A stretch of 64,000 bases of DNA, taken from assembly GCF_016907675.1 (NCBI RefSeq), contig NZ_JAFBCJ010000001.1, positions 930,001-994,000 of the forward strand, given 5' to 3'. Below, piece by piece: positions 27,287 to 36,282 of the stretch (the stretch's first letter is position 1; each line of letters opens with the position of its first letter). The DNA comes from Geodermatophilus bullaregiensis (lineage in GTDB: Bacteria; Actinomycetota; Actinomycetes; Mycobacteriales; Geodermatophilaceae). Under the pieces are notes generated by a model. That model ran no database searches. It was not told the origin of the DNA and was given only the letters and a program-made list of their open reading frames with translations. The position numbers and the translations under genes were made by a program.

Positions 27287-28254
27287 CCGCGTCCACCCCG
27301 TCGCGCACCGCGGCGGCTCCTCCCGACCCCGGCACGCTGAAGGCCGTCCCGGTCCGCCACTACGGGCAGTGGGTGGCCGCCGTCGTCTGCCTGGGGCTGC
27401 TGGTCCTGCTGGTCCGCGCCGTGGCGACGAACGAGACGATCCAGTGGGACGTCATCGGGTCCCGGATCTTCTTCGACGCCATCCTCGACGGCCTGGTGAC
27501 CACGATCTGGCTCACCGTGGCCAGCATGGTCCTGGGCGTCCTCGGCGGCGTGCTCGTCGCGGTGCTCCGGCTGTCGGACAACCTGCTGCTGAGGAGCATC
27601 AGCGCCGCCTTCGTGTGGCTGTTCCGCGGCACCCCGGTGCTCGTGCAGATCCTCATCTGGTTCAACCTGGCGCTGTTCTTCCCGCGGCTGGGGTTCGGCA
27701 GCGCGAGCGTCTCGACCAACGACCTGATCACCCCGTTCACGGCGGCGCTGCTGGCGCTGACCCTCAACGAGGCCGCCTACATGTCCGAGATCGTCCGCGG
27801 CGGGATCCTCGCCGTGGACGGCGGCCAGCGGGAGGCCGCCGAGGCGCTCGGGATGACCAGCGGCCTGGTGCTGCGGCGGATCGTCCTGCCGCAGGCGATG
27901 AAGGTGATCATCCCGCCGACGGGCAACGAGCTGGTGACGCTGCTGAAGACGACCTCGCTGGTCGCGGTCATCGGTGCCGGCGACCTGCTCACCCAGGCCC
28001 AGGCCGTGGGCGCCACCGACTTCACCCGCCTGGAGATGCTCATCGTCGCCAGCATCTGGTACCTGGTCCTCACGACGATCGCCAGCGCCGGCCAGGCGCT
28101 GCTCGAGCGCCGCTTCCTGCGGGGCAGCACGCACGCCCGCGGCCGGTCCTCGCTGCTGCGGCGGATCGCGACGGACCTGCGGCCGGGACGCAACCAGGCG
28201 GCCGGCGCGGTCCCCGCGCCGGTGCCCCCGTCCGAGGAGAGGGACGCGCGCTGA
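27283..28254 (+). CDS. amino-acid ABC transporter permease
   Basis: 323 residues from GTG at 27283, overlapping the binding-protein stop by four bases. The His/Glu/Gln TRAP-type permease pattern is complete: [37 protein letters not shown], and the EAA loop [20 protein letters not shown]. The N-terminus is longer than usual by about 30 residues. It pairs with itself or forms a homodimer, since no second permease is present. The stop overlaps the ATPase start (TGATG). Confidence 0.93.
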   Translation: MTASTPSRTAAAPPDPGTLKAVPVRHYGQWVAAVVCLGLLVLLVRAVATNETIQWDVIGSRIFFDAILDGLVTTIWLTVASMVLGVLGGVLVAVLRLSDNLLLRSISAAFVWLFRGTPVLVQILIWFNLALFFPRLGFGSASVSTNDLITPFTAALLALTLNEAAYMSEIVRGGILAVDGGQREAAEALGMTSGLVLRRIVLPQAMKVIIPPTGNELVTLLKTTSLVAVIGAGDLLTQAQAVGATDFTRLEMLIVASIWYLVLTTIASAGQALLERRFLRGSTHARGRSSLLRRIATDLRPGRNQAAGAVPAPVPPSEERDAR

Positions 28255-29060
28255 TGACGACCGGGTCTGCCGCGGAGGCCGCCACCGTGTCCGGAGGTGA
28301 GCGGCTGGTGGTGGAGGCGCTGGGCATCCACAAGTCCTACGGGTCCCTGGAGGTCCTCAGGGGCGTCGACCTGCGGGTGCGCCCCGGCGAGGTCACCTGC
28401 CTGCTGGGCCCCTCCGGGTCGGGCAAGTCCACCCTGCTGCGCTGCCTCAACCACCTCGAGCGGGTCGACGCCGGGACCGTCCGGATCGACGGGGAGCTGG
28501 TCGGTTACCGGGTCAAGGGCGACAAGGTCTACGAGCTGCCCAAGCGCGAGGTGGCCCAGCAGCGCCGCAACGTCGGCATGGTGTTCCAGCGGTTCAACCT
28601 CTTCCCCCACATGACGGTGGTGCAGAACGTCATCGAGGCGCCCACCCGGGTGCTGGGACAGCCGAGGGCCGAGGCCCGGGAACGGGCGCGGGAGCTGCTG
28701 GCCCAGGTCGGGCTGGCGGACAAGGCCCAGGCCTACCCCGTCCAGCTGTCCGGCGGCCAGCAGCAGCGGGTCGCGATCGCCCGGGCACTCGCCATGCAGC
28801 CCAAGCTCATGCTCTTCGACGAGCCCACCTCGGCCCTCGACCCCGAGCTGGTCGGCGAGGTGCTCGACGTGATGCGCCGCCTGGCCGACGGCGGGATGAC
28901 GATGGTCGTGGTCACGCACGAGATCGGCTTCGCCCGCGAGGTCGGGGACACGGTCGTCTTCCTGGACGGCGGGGTCGTCGTCGAGGAGGGCACGCCCGCC
29001 GACGTGCTGGGCCGGCCGCAGCACGAGCGCACCCGCTCGTTCCTCAGCAAGGTGCTCTGA
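28254..29060 (+). CDS. amino-acid ABC transporter ATP-binding protein
   Basis: 268 residues. Walker [22 protein letters not shown]-loop [18 protein letters not shown], signature [16 protein letters not shown], Walker [15 protein letters not shown] and the switch HE. It is a GlnQ/HisP-type ATPase that powers the preceding permease. Some 12 residues of insertion between the Walker A and Q-loop ([20 protein letters not shown]) are known in this branch. A terminator follows at 29064. Confidence 0.95.
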   Translation: MTTGSAAEAATVSGGERLVVEALGIHKSYGSLEVLRGVDLRVRPGEVTCLLGPSGSGKSTLLRCLNHLERVDAGTVRIDGELVGYRVKGDKVYELPKREVAQQRRNVGMVFQRFNLFPHMTVVQNVIEAPTRVLGQPRAEARERARELLAQVGLADKAQAYPVQLSGGQQQRVAIARALAMQPKLMLFDEPTSALDPELVGEVLDVMRRLADGGMTMVVVTHEIGFAREVGDTVVFLDGGVVVEEGTPADVLGRPQHERTRSFLSKVL

Positions 29061-29063
29061 TGG

Positions 29064-29101
29064 CCCCGCCCGCCTGCCCGCCGACCGGCCGGCGGGCGGG
29101 G
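29064..29101. terminator. terminator hairpin between convergent genes
   Basis: CCCCGCCCGCC (29064-29074) pairs with GGCGGGCGGGG (29091-29101). It separates the ABC operon from the kinase gene that ends at 29102 on the opposite strand. Confidence 0.75.
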
Positions 29102-30154
29102 TCAGCCGCGGGTGAGCCGGCGCACCTCGGCGGCCACGGCGTCCCGGTCGGCGGCCAGCAGTGCCCGGAGGGCGGGCACCGAGCGCGCGGACCGGGCGGC
29201 CGCGTAGACGGCCCGCGTCCCCGACGAGCGGGCGGCCCACACCGCGGCGTTGACCGCCAGCCGCGTCCGGGCCAGCGGGAGGAGGACCTGCGCCTCCGCG
29301 TCGTCCAGCGACGCCTCCCGGCCCCAGCCGGCGACCACGTCGAGCAGCCCCCGCAGCGGATCGGCGGTGAGCCGGGCGGCGTAGCCGGCTGCCACCGCCA
29401 GCTCGGCCACCCGCAGCCCCAGCAGCATGTCGCCGAAGTCGAGGACCCCGATCACCCGGGGGCGCCCGCCGACCCGCCCGACGAGGAGGTTGGCGTCGTG
29501 CAGGTCCTGGTGCACGACGGTGCGCGGCAGCCCGGCGAGGTGCGGCGCCACGTCGGCGGCGAACCCCTCGGCGGCCGCGGCGGCGAGCTCCCGGACCACC
29601 GGGTCCCGGACGTCGGGCAGCGCCTGCAGGATGGTCCGCCGTCCGCGGGAGGCCTCCCACACGTGGGTCAGGCCCGGTGGCGGCGGAGGCGCGGTGGCGA
29701 GGGCCGCGGAGAGCCGGGCGGCGGTCCCGCCGACCGCGCGCAGCAGGTCCCGGTCCACCTCGGCCGCGTGCAGCGGGAGACCGGTCAGCCACTCCTCCAC
29801 CACCACCAGGACGGGGATCCCGCCGGCGTCGGCTCCGGACACGGCCGACCCGCTGCGGTCGGGGAGGACGCCGGGCACGGGCTGCCCCTCGCCGGCCAGG
29901 CGGGTCATCACGGCGGTGCGCCACTCGAGCGCCGGGCGCTCCTCCGCCTCGTCCCGGGTGACCTTGACCGCGAAGCCGCGGCCGGCGTCGTCCTCCAGGC
30001 GGCAGATGGTGGCCAGCTCCCCCTCGACCGGCTCGATCCGCCGGGGCCGCCACCCGTAGCGCTCGGCGACGAGGGCCCGCACCTGCTCGACGCCGAGGTC
30101 GAGGACCCGCCCGCCCGGCGGCTCCGGGGAGGGCTCGCCCACGACCACGCCCAC
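29102..30154 (-). CDS. APH-family kinase, hydroxylysine kinase (HYKK/AGPHD1)-like
   Basis: 350 residues from GTG at 30154, without a membrane span. The aminoglycoside-phosphotransferase fold is complete: nucleotide loop and Lys in GFAVKVTRDEAEERPALEWR, catalytic loop VVHQDLHDANLLV, and metal loop VIGVLDFGDMLLGLRVAELA. The last segment is typical of the AGPHD1/HYKK branch rather than of drug-resistance enzymes. It diverges from a phospho-lyase-like PLP enzyme (gap 80 bp). In animals the equivalent pair phosphorylates 5-hydroxylysine and then eliminates phosphate and ammonia. A role on a similar hydroxylated compound is proposed. Confidence 0.8.
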   Translation of the reverse strand: MGVVVGEPSPEPPGGRVLDLGVEQVRALVAERYGWRPRRIEPVEGELATICRLEDDAGRGFAVKVTRDEAEERPALEWRTAVMTRLAGEGQPVPGVLPDRSGSAVSGADAGGIPVLVVVEEWLTGLPLHAAEVDRDLLRAVGGTAARLSAALATAPPPPPGLTHVWEASRGRRTILQALPDVRDPVVRELAAAAAEGFAADVAPHLAGLPRTVVHQDLHDANLLVGRVGGRPRVIGVLDFGDMLLGLRVAELAVAAGYAARLTADPLRGLLDVVAGWGREASLDDAEAQVLLPLARTRLAVNAAVWAARSSGTRAVYAAARSARSVPALRALLAADRDAVAAEVRRLTRG

Positions 30155-30234
30155 GGCCCCCTGCCGGTCGAGCCCCCCACACTGGTGCCCGATCCTGCTC
30201 GTGGCGCGCCGGCCGGCGCAATCCCGGAGGGACC

Positions 30235-31581
30235 GTGACGTCGCAGCGCATGCACATGGCCAACAGCTACGACCCCGCCGCCGCCCGGAGTCCCCTCCCG
30301 CCCTCGGCCGCGGCGCTGCTGGAACGACGCGAGCGCGTGCTCGGCGCGCCCTACCGGCTCTTCTACGACGAGCCCCTGGAGGCGGTGCGGGGCGAGGGCG
30401 TGCTGCTCTTCGACGCCGCGGGACGCGACCACCTCGACGTCTACAACAACGTGCCGGCCGTGGGGCACTCCAACCCGCGCGTGCAGCGGGCGGTGGCCGA
30501 CCAGCTCGGCCGGCTCAACACGCACACCCGCTACCTGACCCACGAGGTCGTCGACTACGCCGAGCGCCTGACCGCCCTGTTCCCCCCGCACCTGCAGCAG
30601 GTCGTCTTCTGCTGCAGCGGCAGCGAGGCGGTCGACCTGGCGATGCGGATCGCCGAGTACGGCACCGGCGCCGCCGGCTGGCTCGTGACGCGCCACGCCT
30701 ACCACGGCACGACCCGGGCGGCGGCCGCCGTCTCCCCCAGCCTCGGCCCGAACAACCCGATCTCCGGGGACGTCGTCCTCGTCGACGCCCCCGACCAGCT
30801 CCGGGAGGACCCCGCGGAGGTGGAGCAGGCCTTCGCCGCCCGGGTCGCCGAGGGCGTCGAGACCCTGCGGCAGCGGGGCGTGGCCCTGGCCGGGCTGCTG
30901 GTCGACTCCTGCCTGTCCAGCGACGGTCTGCAGCTCGACCCCGCCGGCTGGCTGCGCGCGGCCGTCGACGTGGTGCACCGGCACGGCGGCGTGTACGTCG
31001 CCGACGAGGTCCAGCCGGGGTTCGGCCGGCTGGGCACCGGGTGGTGGGGGTTCCCCCGCCACGACGTCGCCCCCGACCTGGTGGTCCTCGGCAAGCCGAT
31101 GGGCAACGGCCTGCCGATCTCGGCCGTGGTCGGCCGGCCGGCCCTGTTCGACCGCTTCGGGCGGGACGTGCGCTACTTCAACACCTTCGGCGGGAACCCG
31201 GTCTGCACCGCGGCGGCCGCCGCCGTGCTGGACGAGATCGAGGACCGGGCCCTGGTCCCGCACGCGGCCGAGGTCGGCCGGCACCTCCTCGACGAGCTGC
31301 GGCGGCTCACGGCGGACGACGAGCGGGTCGGTGAGGTCCGCGGAGCCGGCCTCTTCGCCGCCGTGGAGCTGGTGCGGGACCGGGCGGGCCGGACGCCGGA
31401 CGCGGGCGCCGCCGCGTTCCTGGTCAACGAGCTGCGGCGGCGACGGGTCCTGATCAGCGCGTCCGGCCGGGACGGCAACGTGCTCAAGGTCCGGCCGCCG
31501 CTGGTCTTCGGCCACCGGGACGCCGAGCGCTTCCTGACCGAGTTCGACGGGGCGCTCTCGACCCTCGGGGCGTCGCGGTGA
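30235..31581 (+). CDS. class III PLP enzyme, AGXT2L-like phospho-lyase
   Basis: 448 residues from GTG at 30235 with GGAGG upstream. Cofactor Lys in VVLGKPMGNGLP (about residue 285), PLP Asp in YVADEVQPGFGR, phosphate contacts CSGSEAVDLAMRIA. The pattern LDVYNNVPAVGHSNPRVQRA, LNTHTRYLTHEVVDYAERLT, NTFGGNPVC and VLKVRPPLVF is that of the AGXT2L1/AGXT2L2 group, which acts on phosphoethanolamine or phosphohydroxylysine and releases phosphate and ammonia, rather than of ordinary aminotransferases. It stands divergent to the APH-type kinase, a partnership known for this family. Substrate not determined. Confidence 0.85.
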   Translation: MTSQRMHMANSYDPAAARSPLPPSAAALLERRERVLGAPYRLFYDEPLEAVRGEGVLLFDAAGRDHLDVYNNVPAVGHSNPRVQRAVADQLGRLNTHTRYLTHEVVDYAERLTALFPPHLQQVVFCCSGSEAVDLAMRIAEYGTGAAGWLVTRHAYHGTTRAAAAVSPSLGPNNPISGDVVLVDAPDQLREDPAEVEQAFAARVAEGVETLRQRGVALAGLLVDSCLSSDGLQLDPAGWLRAAVDVVHRHGGVYVADEVQPGFGRLGTGWWGFPRHDVAPDLVVLGKPMGNGLPISAVVGRPALFDRFGRDVRYFNTFGGNPVCTAAAAAVLDEIEDRALVPHAAEVGRHLLDELRRLTADDERVGEVRGAGLFAAVELVRDRAGRTPDAGAAAFLVNELRRRRVLISASGRDGNVLKVRPPLVFGHRDAERFLTEFDGALSTLGASR

Positions 31582-31609
31582 CCGGGCGCCGGCCCGCCTG
31601 CCGCGGCGC

Positions 31610-32200
31610 TCAGCGCCGGACGTCGTAGACCAGGTGGGTCACCCGGCTGCCCTGCACGACCTGCGGGTCCTCGAACGTGATCTCCGGCGGTCCCCCGGCG
31701 CCGAAGTAGGGCTTCCCCGAGCCGAGGACGACCGGCACCAGGGCGAGGACCACCCGGTCGACCAGGCCCTCCCGCAGCGCCTGCCCGCCGACGTCCCCGG
31801 CGCTCACCGTGACGTCCCGGTCGCCGGCGAGCTCCCTGGCCCGCTCGATCCCGGACCGCACGTCGGGCGCGAAGCTGAACGGTGCGGTACCCAGGTGCGG
31901 CCAGTCGTCGGCCGCCCGGTGGGTCACCACGACGACGTGCTCGCCGTTCGGGGGCACGCCCTCCCAGCCGTTGGTGAGGTCGAACAGCCGGCGCCCGCAG
32001 ACCATGACGCCCGCCCGCTCGGCGAACGGCCGCATGAACTCGGCCGTCTCCCGCGTCACGTGGAAGGGCCGGTTCCGGTCGCTGAACGACATCTCGACGT
32101 CGCCGTTCCCGTACCAGTCGAACAGCGGCCCGGGCACGTCGTCGTCCCGCGCGACGTAGCCGTCCAGCGACACCGCCGCGAACACCACCACAGCGCCCAT
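31610..32200 (-). CDS. RibD/dihydrofolate reductase-like protein
   Basis: 196 residues from ATG at 32200 with AGGAGGT upstream. The N-terminus VVVFAAVSLDGYVARDDDVP is the standard start of RibD C-terminal / DHFR-fold reductases, and the VVLALVPVVLGSGKPYFGAG segment is their usual C-terminal signature. This family binds NADPH; the role of these stand-alone actinobacterial members is not defined. The gene is convergent with the phospho-lyase gene. Confidence 0.85.
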   Translation of the reverse strand: MGAVVVFAAVSLDGYVARDDDVPGPLFDWYGNGDVEMSFSDRNRPFHVTRETAEFMRPFAERAGVMVCGRRLFDLTNGWEGVPPNGEHVVVVTHRAADDWPHLGTAPFSFAPDVRSGIERARELAGDRDVTVSAGDVGGQALREGLVDRVVLALVPVVLGSGKPYFGAGGPPEITFEDPQVVQGSRVTHLVYDVRR

Positions 32201-32287
32201 GGGACACCTCCTCGCTGCCGGCTCCCCGGTGGAGCCGTCCGCCAGGAGGGACGGGCGCGGCGTCCTCAACTCATCGGTTGACGGCGC

Positions 32288-33382
32288 TCAGCGCAGGTGG
32301 GCGGTGTCGTTGACCAGCCGCACCGACGTGCGCCCGTCGGAGCTCCACGCGACCGTGCACAGCGACGCCGCCTCGAGGAACACCCGGTGCACGACCTCGT
32401 CGCCGACCCCGAGGCCGGCGGCCAGGAGCAGCTTGATCGGCGTGACGTGGCTGACCACCAGGACCGTCCTCCCGGCGTACCGCTCGAGCAGCCGCGTGCG
32501 CGCCCGGGCGACCCGCCGGCTGACGTCGGCGACCGACTCCCCGTTGGGCGCGGCGACCGTGACGTCGGCGCCGAACCGGCGGGCGGCCAGCGGGTGCCGC
32601 TCCCGCGCCTCGGCGGCGGTGAGCCCCTCGAGGTCGCCGAAGTCCAGCTCCACCAGGTCCTCGTCGAGCTCGACCGGCAGCCCGAGCGCGCCGGCCACCA
32701 CCTCGGCGGTCTCGCGGGTGCGCCGCAGCGGCGAGGCGACGACCACCTCGATGCCGAGGTCCCGCGCGCGCACGGCCGCGGCGTCGGCCTCCGCGCGGCC
32801 GGTGGCCGACAGCGGCAGGTCGTTGCGGCCGCTGTAGCGGCGCTCGGGCGTGTGCTCGGTCCTGCCGTGGCGCAGCAGGTGGGTGACCGTGGTGACGACC
32901 GGCGCCGGCTCGGCGGAAGGCTGGACGTCGTCGGCCACGACCGTGGGCTCGGCGGCGACGTCGCGGTGCACCGGCCGGCCGTCCATGGCGCTGTTGGCCA
33001 GCGCGTCGGCGGCGCCGTTCTGCGCCCGCGGCACCCAGGTGTAACGGACGCTGCCCAGCTGCCGGGCGAGGTCACGGGCCTGCAGCGCCAGCTTCTGCAT
33101 GTCGGGGTGCTTGACCTTCCAGCGCCCCGACATCTGCTCGACGACGAGCTTGGAGTCCATCCGGACCTCGACGTCGGCGGTGGCGTCGAGGTCCAGCGCC
33201 GCCTGCAGCCCGGCCACCAGCCCGCCGTACTCGGCGACGTTGTTGGTCGCCCGGCCCACCGAGGCGGCCCGCTCCGCGAGCACCCGCCCGGTGTCGGCGT
33301 CGCGCACCAGCGCGCCGTAACCGGCCGGGCCCGGGTTGCCCCGCGATCCCCCGTCCGCCTCGACGACGAACCGCCGGCTCAC
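32288..33382 (-). CDS. bifunctional RNase H / acid phosphatase
   Basis: 364 residues from GTG at 33382. Residues 1-135 form a type I RNase H domain: FVVEADGGSRGNPGPAGYGA, NNVAEYGGLVAGLQAAL (catalytic Glu), VRMDSKLVVEQMSG, and WVPRAQNGAADALAN. After a linker comes a histidine phosphatase domain: THLLRHGRTEHTPERRYSGR (RHG) with VVVSHVTPIKLLL (second His). The same fusion occurs in mycobacteria (Rv2228c), where it removes RNA from hybrids and dephosphorylates a cobalamin-pathway or other phosphate ester. It overlaps the zinc-ribbon gene by four bases (GTGA). Confidence 0.95.
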   Translation of the reverse strand: MSRRFVVEADGGSRGNPGPAGYGALVRDADTGRVLAERAASVGRATNNVAEYGGLVAGLQAALDLDATADVEVRMDSKLVVEQMSGRWKVKHPDMQKLALQARDLARQLGSVRYTWVPRAQNGAADALANSAMDGRPVHRDVAAEPTVVADDVQPSAEPAPVVTTVTHLLRHGRTEHTPERRYSGRNDLPLSATGRAEADAAAVRARDLGIEVVVASPLRRTRETAEVVAGALGLPVELDEDLVELDFGDLEGLTAAEARERHPLAARRFGADVTVAAPNGESVADVSRRVARARTRLLERYAGRTVLVVSHVTPIKLLLAAGLGVGDEVVHRVFLEAASLCTVAWSSDGRTSVRLVNDTAHLR

Positions 33383-34119
33383 AGCCCGGACTCGGCGGTG
33401 CGCACCAGGATCCGGCCGCAGTTCTCGCAGCGGACCACCTCGTGCGGATCGGCGTTGCGGACCGCGGCCAGCTCGCGGCCGTTGAGCTCGATCCGGCAGC
33501 CCTGGCACTGGCGCGCCTTGAGCGGCGCCGCGCCGGTGGCGCCGGTCTGGGCCTTGACGCGGTCGTACAGCGTCAGCAGGGGTGCGGAGATCCCGGCCGC
33601 GACCTCGGCGCGGGCGGCCTCGTGCCGGGCGGTGGAGTCGGCGATGTCGGCCAGGGCGTCGTCGCGCAGCTGCTCGGCGCGCTCCCGGTCGGCGGCGGCC
33701 TTCGCCCGCCCCTCCTGGGCGGCGCCCAGCGTGGCGTCGGCGGTCTCCCGGCGCTCCATGAACTCGAGCACCTGGTCCTCGAGGTCGGACTGCCGCCGCG
33801 CCAGGGACTGCAGCTCCGACTGCAGGGAGGTGATCTCCTTCGCCGTCGCCGCGCCGGAGTCGATCCGTGACTGGTCGCGGGTCGCCCGCTGCCGGACGGT
33901 GTCGACGTCGGCCTCCAGCCGCTTCTGCTCGCGGTCGAGGTCGCGCACCTCGGTCTCCGCGCGGACCTCGGCCTCGGCGAAGCGGCGCTCGGCCTCCGCG
34001 GCGGCCTCCACCGCGGCGACCTCGGGCAGCGTGCGCCGCCGGTGGGCCAGCCGGGTCAGCGCGACGTCCTCGTCGGCCAGGGCCAGCAGCTTCTGCTGCT
34101 CGAAGTGGTCGGCCTTCAC
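33379..34119 (-). CDS. coiled-coil zinc-ribbon protein (CdsZ/DUF164-like)
   Basis: 246 residues from GTG at 34119. Two long coiled-coil helices (about residues 20-165; AEVRDLDREQKRLEADVDTV, KEITSLQSELQSLARRQSDL) are followed by a C4 zinc ribbon: KARQCQGCRIELNG and VRCENCGRILV. It is the mycobacterial Rv2229c type, next to the RNase H fusion and Nif3 as there. Function is uncertain: it has been linked to protein secretion, nucleic-acid contacts or complex assembly. Confidence 0.93.
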   Translation of the reverse strand: MKADHFEQQKLLALADEDVALTRLAHRRRTLPEVAAVEAAAEAERRFAEAEVRAETEVRDLDREQKRLEADVDTVRQRATRDQSRIDSGAATAKEITSLQSELQSLARRQSDLEDQVLEFMERRETADATLGAAQEGRAKAAADRERAEQLRDDALADIADSTARHEAARAEVAAGISAPLLTLYDRVKAQTGATGAAPLKARQCQGCRIELNGRELAAVRNADPHEVVRCENCGRILVRTAESGL

Positions 34120-34167
34120 CCGGCCAACCTACCGGTGCCTTCCCCGGCTCCCGGCCCCCGTGCAGGC

Positions 34168-34186
34168 AGGAGGACCCCGTCCTCCT
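34168..34186 (-). terminator. small hairpin downstream of the symporter gene
   Basis: AGGAGGAC (34168-34175) and GTCCTCCT (34179-34186) form 8-bp arms around a three-base loop. It lies between the symporter stop (34285) and the zinc-ribbon start (34119), and may end transcripts of the inserted symporter pair. No T-run. Confidence 0.45.
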
Positions 34187-34284
34187 CACCGCTCGCAGGC
34201 TCGCGGCGAGCCTCTGGACGGGGCATGGCGCGAGCGTGCGAGCGGCAGGGGCACGGAGGTCCTTCCACCACCCGCGGGCCCCCG

Positions 34285-35928
34285 TCACCCTCGGGCACGA
34301 GCCTCCCCCGCGGCTCCGGGCGGGGCGGACTCGAGCGGGTCGGGCAGGTCGCGGAAGCTCGGGTCCTCCCGCTCGGCGGTGTAGTCGGTGTCGGCCGTGC
34401 CGTCGACGCCCGCGGACACCCCGGCCGCCCGCAGCGCCACGGTCACCAGGACGGCGACGACGAGGTTGACCAGCAGCGCGAGCAGGCCGGCGTAGACGCT
34501 GGAGGACACGTCGAGGCCGAGCTCGGACAGGGCGAACGACGAGCCGCCGAAGTGCTCGCGGACGACCGTGCCGTCCGGGCCGAGCCGCGGGATGTTGTAG
34601 AGCAGCAGCAGGCCCGCGGCCATCCCGGCGGACCAGCCGGCGATCAGCCCGCCGCGGTGCAGCCAGCGGGTGTAGAGGCCGAGCGCGACCGCCGGCAGCG
34701 TCTGCAGGATGATCACGCCGCCGATGAGCTGCAGGTCGATGGAGAACTGCGGGTCGATGAAGAGGATGGCCGCGACCGCGCCCACCTTGACCACCAGCGA
34801 GGTCACCTTGGCGACCTGGGCCTCCTGGCGGGGCGTGGCGTCCTTCTTGAGGAACTCCTTGTAGATGTTGCGGGTGAACAGGTTCGCCGCGGCGATCGAC
34901 ATGATCGCCGCGGGCACCAGCGCGCCGATGCCGATGGCGGCGAAGGCGATGCCGGCGAACCAGCTCGGGAACATCTCCTGGAACAGCACCGGGACGATCG
35001 TGTTGCCGTCCTCGCCGATCGGCGTGACGCCGGCGGCGATCGCCATGAAGCCGAGCAGCGCGATGGCGCCCAGGGCGAGGCTGTAGAGCGGCAGCGCGCT
35101 CATGTTGCGCTTGAGCACGTCGCGGTTGCTGGCCGCCAGGATGCCGGTGATCGAGTGCGGGTAGAGGAACAGCGCGAGCGCCGAGCCCAGGGCCAGGGTC
35201 GCGTAGCCCAGCTGGCCGGTCGCCGGGAGCAGCACCCCGGCGCCGGTCCCGGCGGAGAACTTCTCCTCGGCCGCGCCGAAGATCGCGTCCCAGCCGCCGA
35301 GCTTGGACGGGATGACGATGACCGCGACGATGATCGTCAGGTAGATCAGCGTGTCCTTGACGAAGGCGATCAGCGCCGGCGCGCGCAGCCCGGAGTTGTA
35401 GGTGTAGAGCGCCAGGATCACGAACGCGACGATCAGGGGCAGCTCGCCCTCGACGCCCATCGCCTTGAGGATCGCCTCGATGCCCACCAGCTGCAGGGCG
35501 ATGTAGGGCATCGTCGCGACGATCCCGGTGAGGGCGACGAGCAGCGCCAGGCCCGGGGAGTCGAAGCGCGACCGGACGAAGTCGGCCGGCGTGACGAACC
35601 CGCGCACGTGGCTGACCGACCACAGCCGGATCACCACGAGGAACACCAGCGGGTAGATCACGACGGTGTACGGGACGGCGAAGAACCCGGCCGCGCCGGC
35701 ACCGAACATCAGCGCGGGGACGGCGACGAACGTGTAGGCGGTGTAGAGGTCGCCGCCGAGCAGGAACCAGGTGACCCAGGTGCCGAAGCTGCGTCCGCCC
35801 AGCCCCCACTCGTCGAGGTGCATCAGGCTCTCGGCACGCCGCCAGCGCGAGGCGACGAACCCCATCACCGTGACCACGAGGAACAGGACGACGACGATCG
35901 TCAGCTCGACGACGTTGACCCCGTCCAC
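34285..35928 (-). CDS. solute:sodium symporter (SSS family, acetate/monocarboxylate-type)
   Basis: 547 residues from GTG at 35928 with thirteen or more membrane spans. The characteristic WGLGGRSFGTWVTWFLLGGD start, LYTAYTFVAVPALMFG, IGIGALVPAAIMSIAAANLF and NLFTRNIYKEFL are those of SSS proteins such as MctC/ActP-like monocarboxylate carriers. The C-terminus is a disordered acidic/proline tail. The DUF3311 gene just upstream (gap four bases) is the usual small membrane partner of this transporter branch. Na+ is the coupling ion; the carried acid is inferred. Confidence 0.9.
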   Translation of the reverse strand: MDGVNVVELTIVVVLFLVVTVMGFVASRWRRAESLMHLDEWGLGGRSFGTWVTWFLLGGDLYTAYTFVAVPALMFGAGAAGFFAVPYTVVIYPLVFLVVIRLWSVSHVRGFVTPADFVRSRFDSPGLALLVALTGIVATMPYIALQLVGIEAILKAMGVEGELPLIVAFVILALYTYNSGLRAPALIAFVKDTLIYLTIIVAVIVIPSKLGGWDAIFGAAEEKFSAGTGAGVLLPATGQLGYATLALGSALALFLYPHSITGILAASNRDVLKRNMSALPLYSLALGAIALLGFMAIAAGVTPIGEDGNTIVPVLFQEMFPSWFAGIAFAAIGIGALVPAAIMSIAAANLFTRNIYKEFLKKDATPRQEAQVAKVTSLVVKVGAVAAILFIDPQFSIDLQLIGGVIILQTLPAVALGLYTRWLHRGGLIAGWSAGMAAGLLLLYNIPRLGPDGTVVREHFGGSSFALSELGLDVSSSVYAGLLALLVNLVVAVLVTVALRAAGVSAGVDGTADTDYTAEREDPSFRDLPDPLESAPPGAAGEARARG

Positions 35929-35931
35929 TGC

Positions 35932-36246
35932 TCAGTGCCCCCCGTCGCGGCCGCCGGCGTCCCGTGCGACGGCGGCGCGGGCGGCGGCCCGGTCGGCCGG
36001 GCTGCGCCGGGTGGCCCGGTAGACGAGCACGGTGGTGAGGACACCGAGCCCGACGAACAGCAGCTGCACCCAGTAGAAGAAAGGCCAGCCGAGGAGGGTC
36101 GGCTCGACGCGGTTGTAGAACGGCACGATCAGCGGCACCACGATCGGCACGAGCAGCAGCCAGTTCCACGGGCTGCGGTCGCTGCGCACCGGCGCGGCGC
36201 CCGTCCCTCCCGGCCCGCCCGTCGGTGGTCTCGATGCGCTCGCCAT
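35932..36246 (-). CDS. DUF3311 small membrane protein
   Basis: 104 residues from ATG at 36246 with two transmembrane segments (NWLLLVPIVVPLIVPFYNRV, WPFFYWVQLLFVGLGVLTTV). The FYNRVEPTLLGWPFFYWVQL motif is the hallmark of DUF3311 proteins, which occur in front of SSS-type symporters, as here, and may be accessory subunits. The gene ends four bases before the symporter GTG, so the two are co-translated. Confidence 0.9.
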   Translation of the reverse strand: MASASRPPTGGPGGTGAAPVRSDRSPWNWLLLVPIVVPLIVPFYNRVEPTLLGWPFFYWVQLLFVGLGVLTTVLVYRATRRSPADRAAARAAVARDAGGRDGGH

Positions 36247-36282
36247 GCCGGCCGTCTCCTCCTCCCGGGCTGCTCCCGGGAC

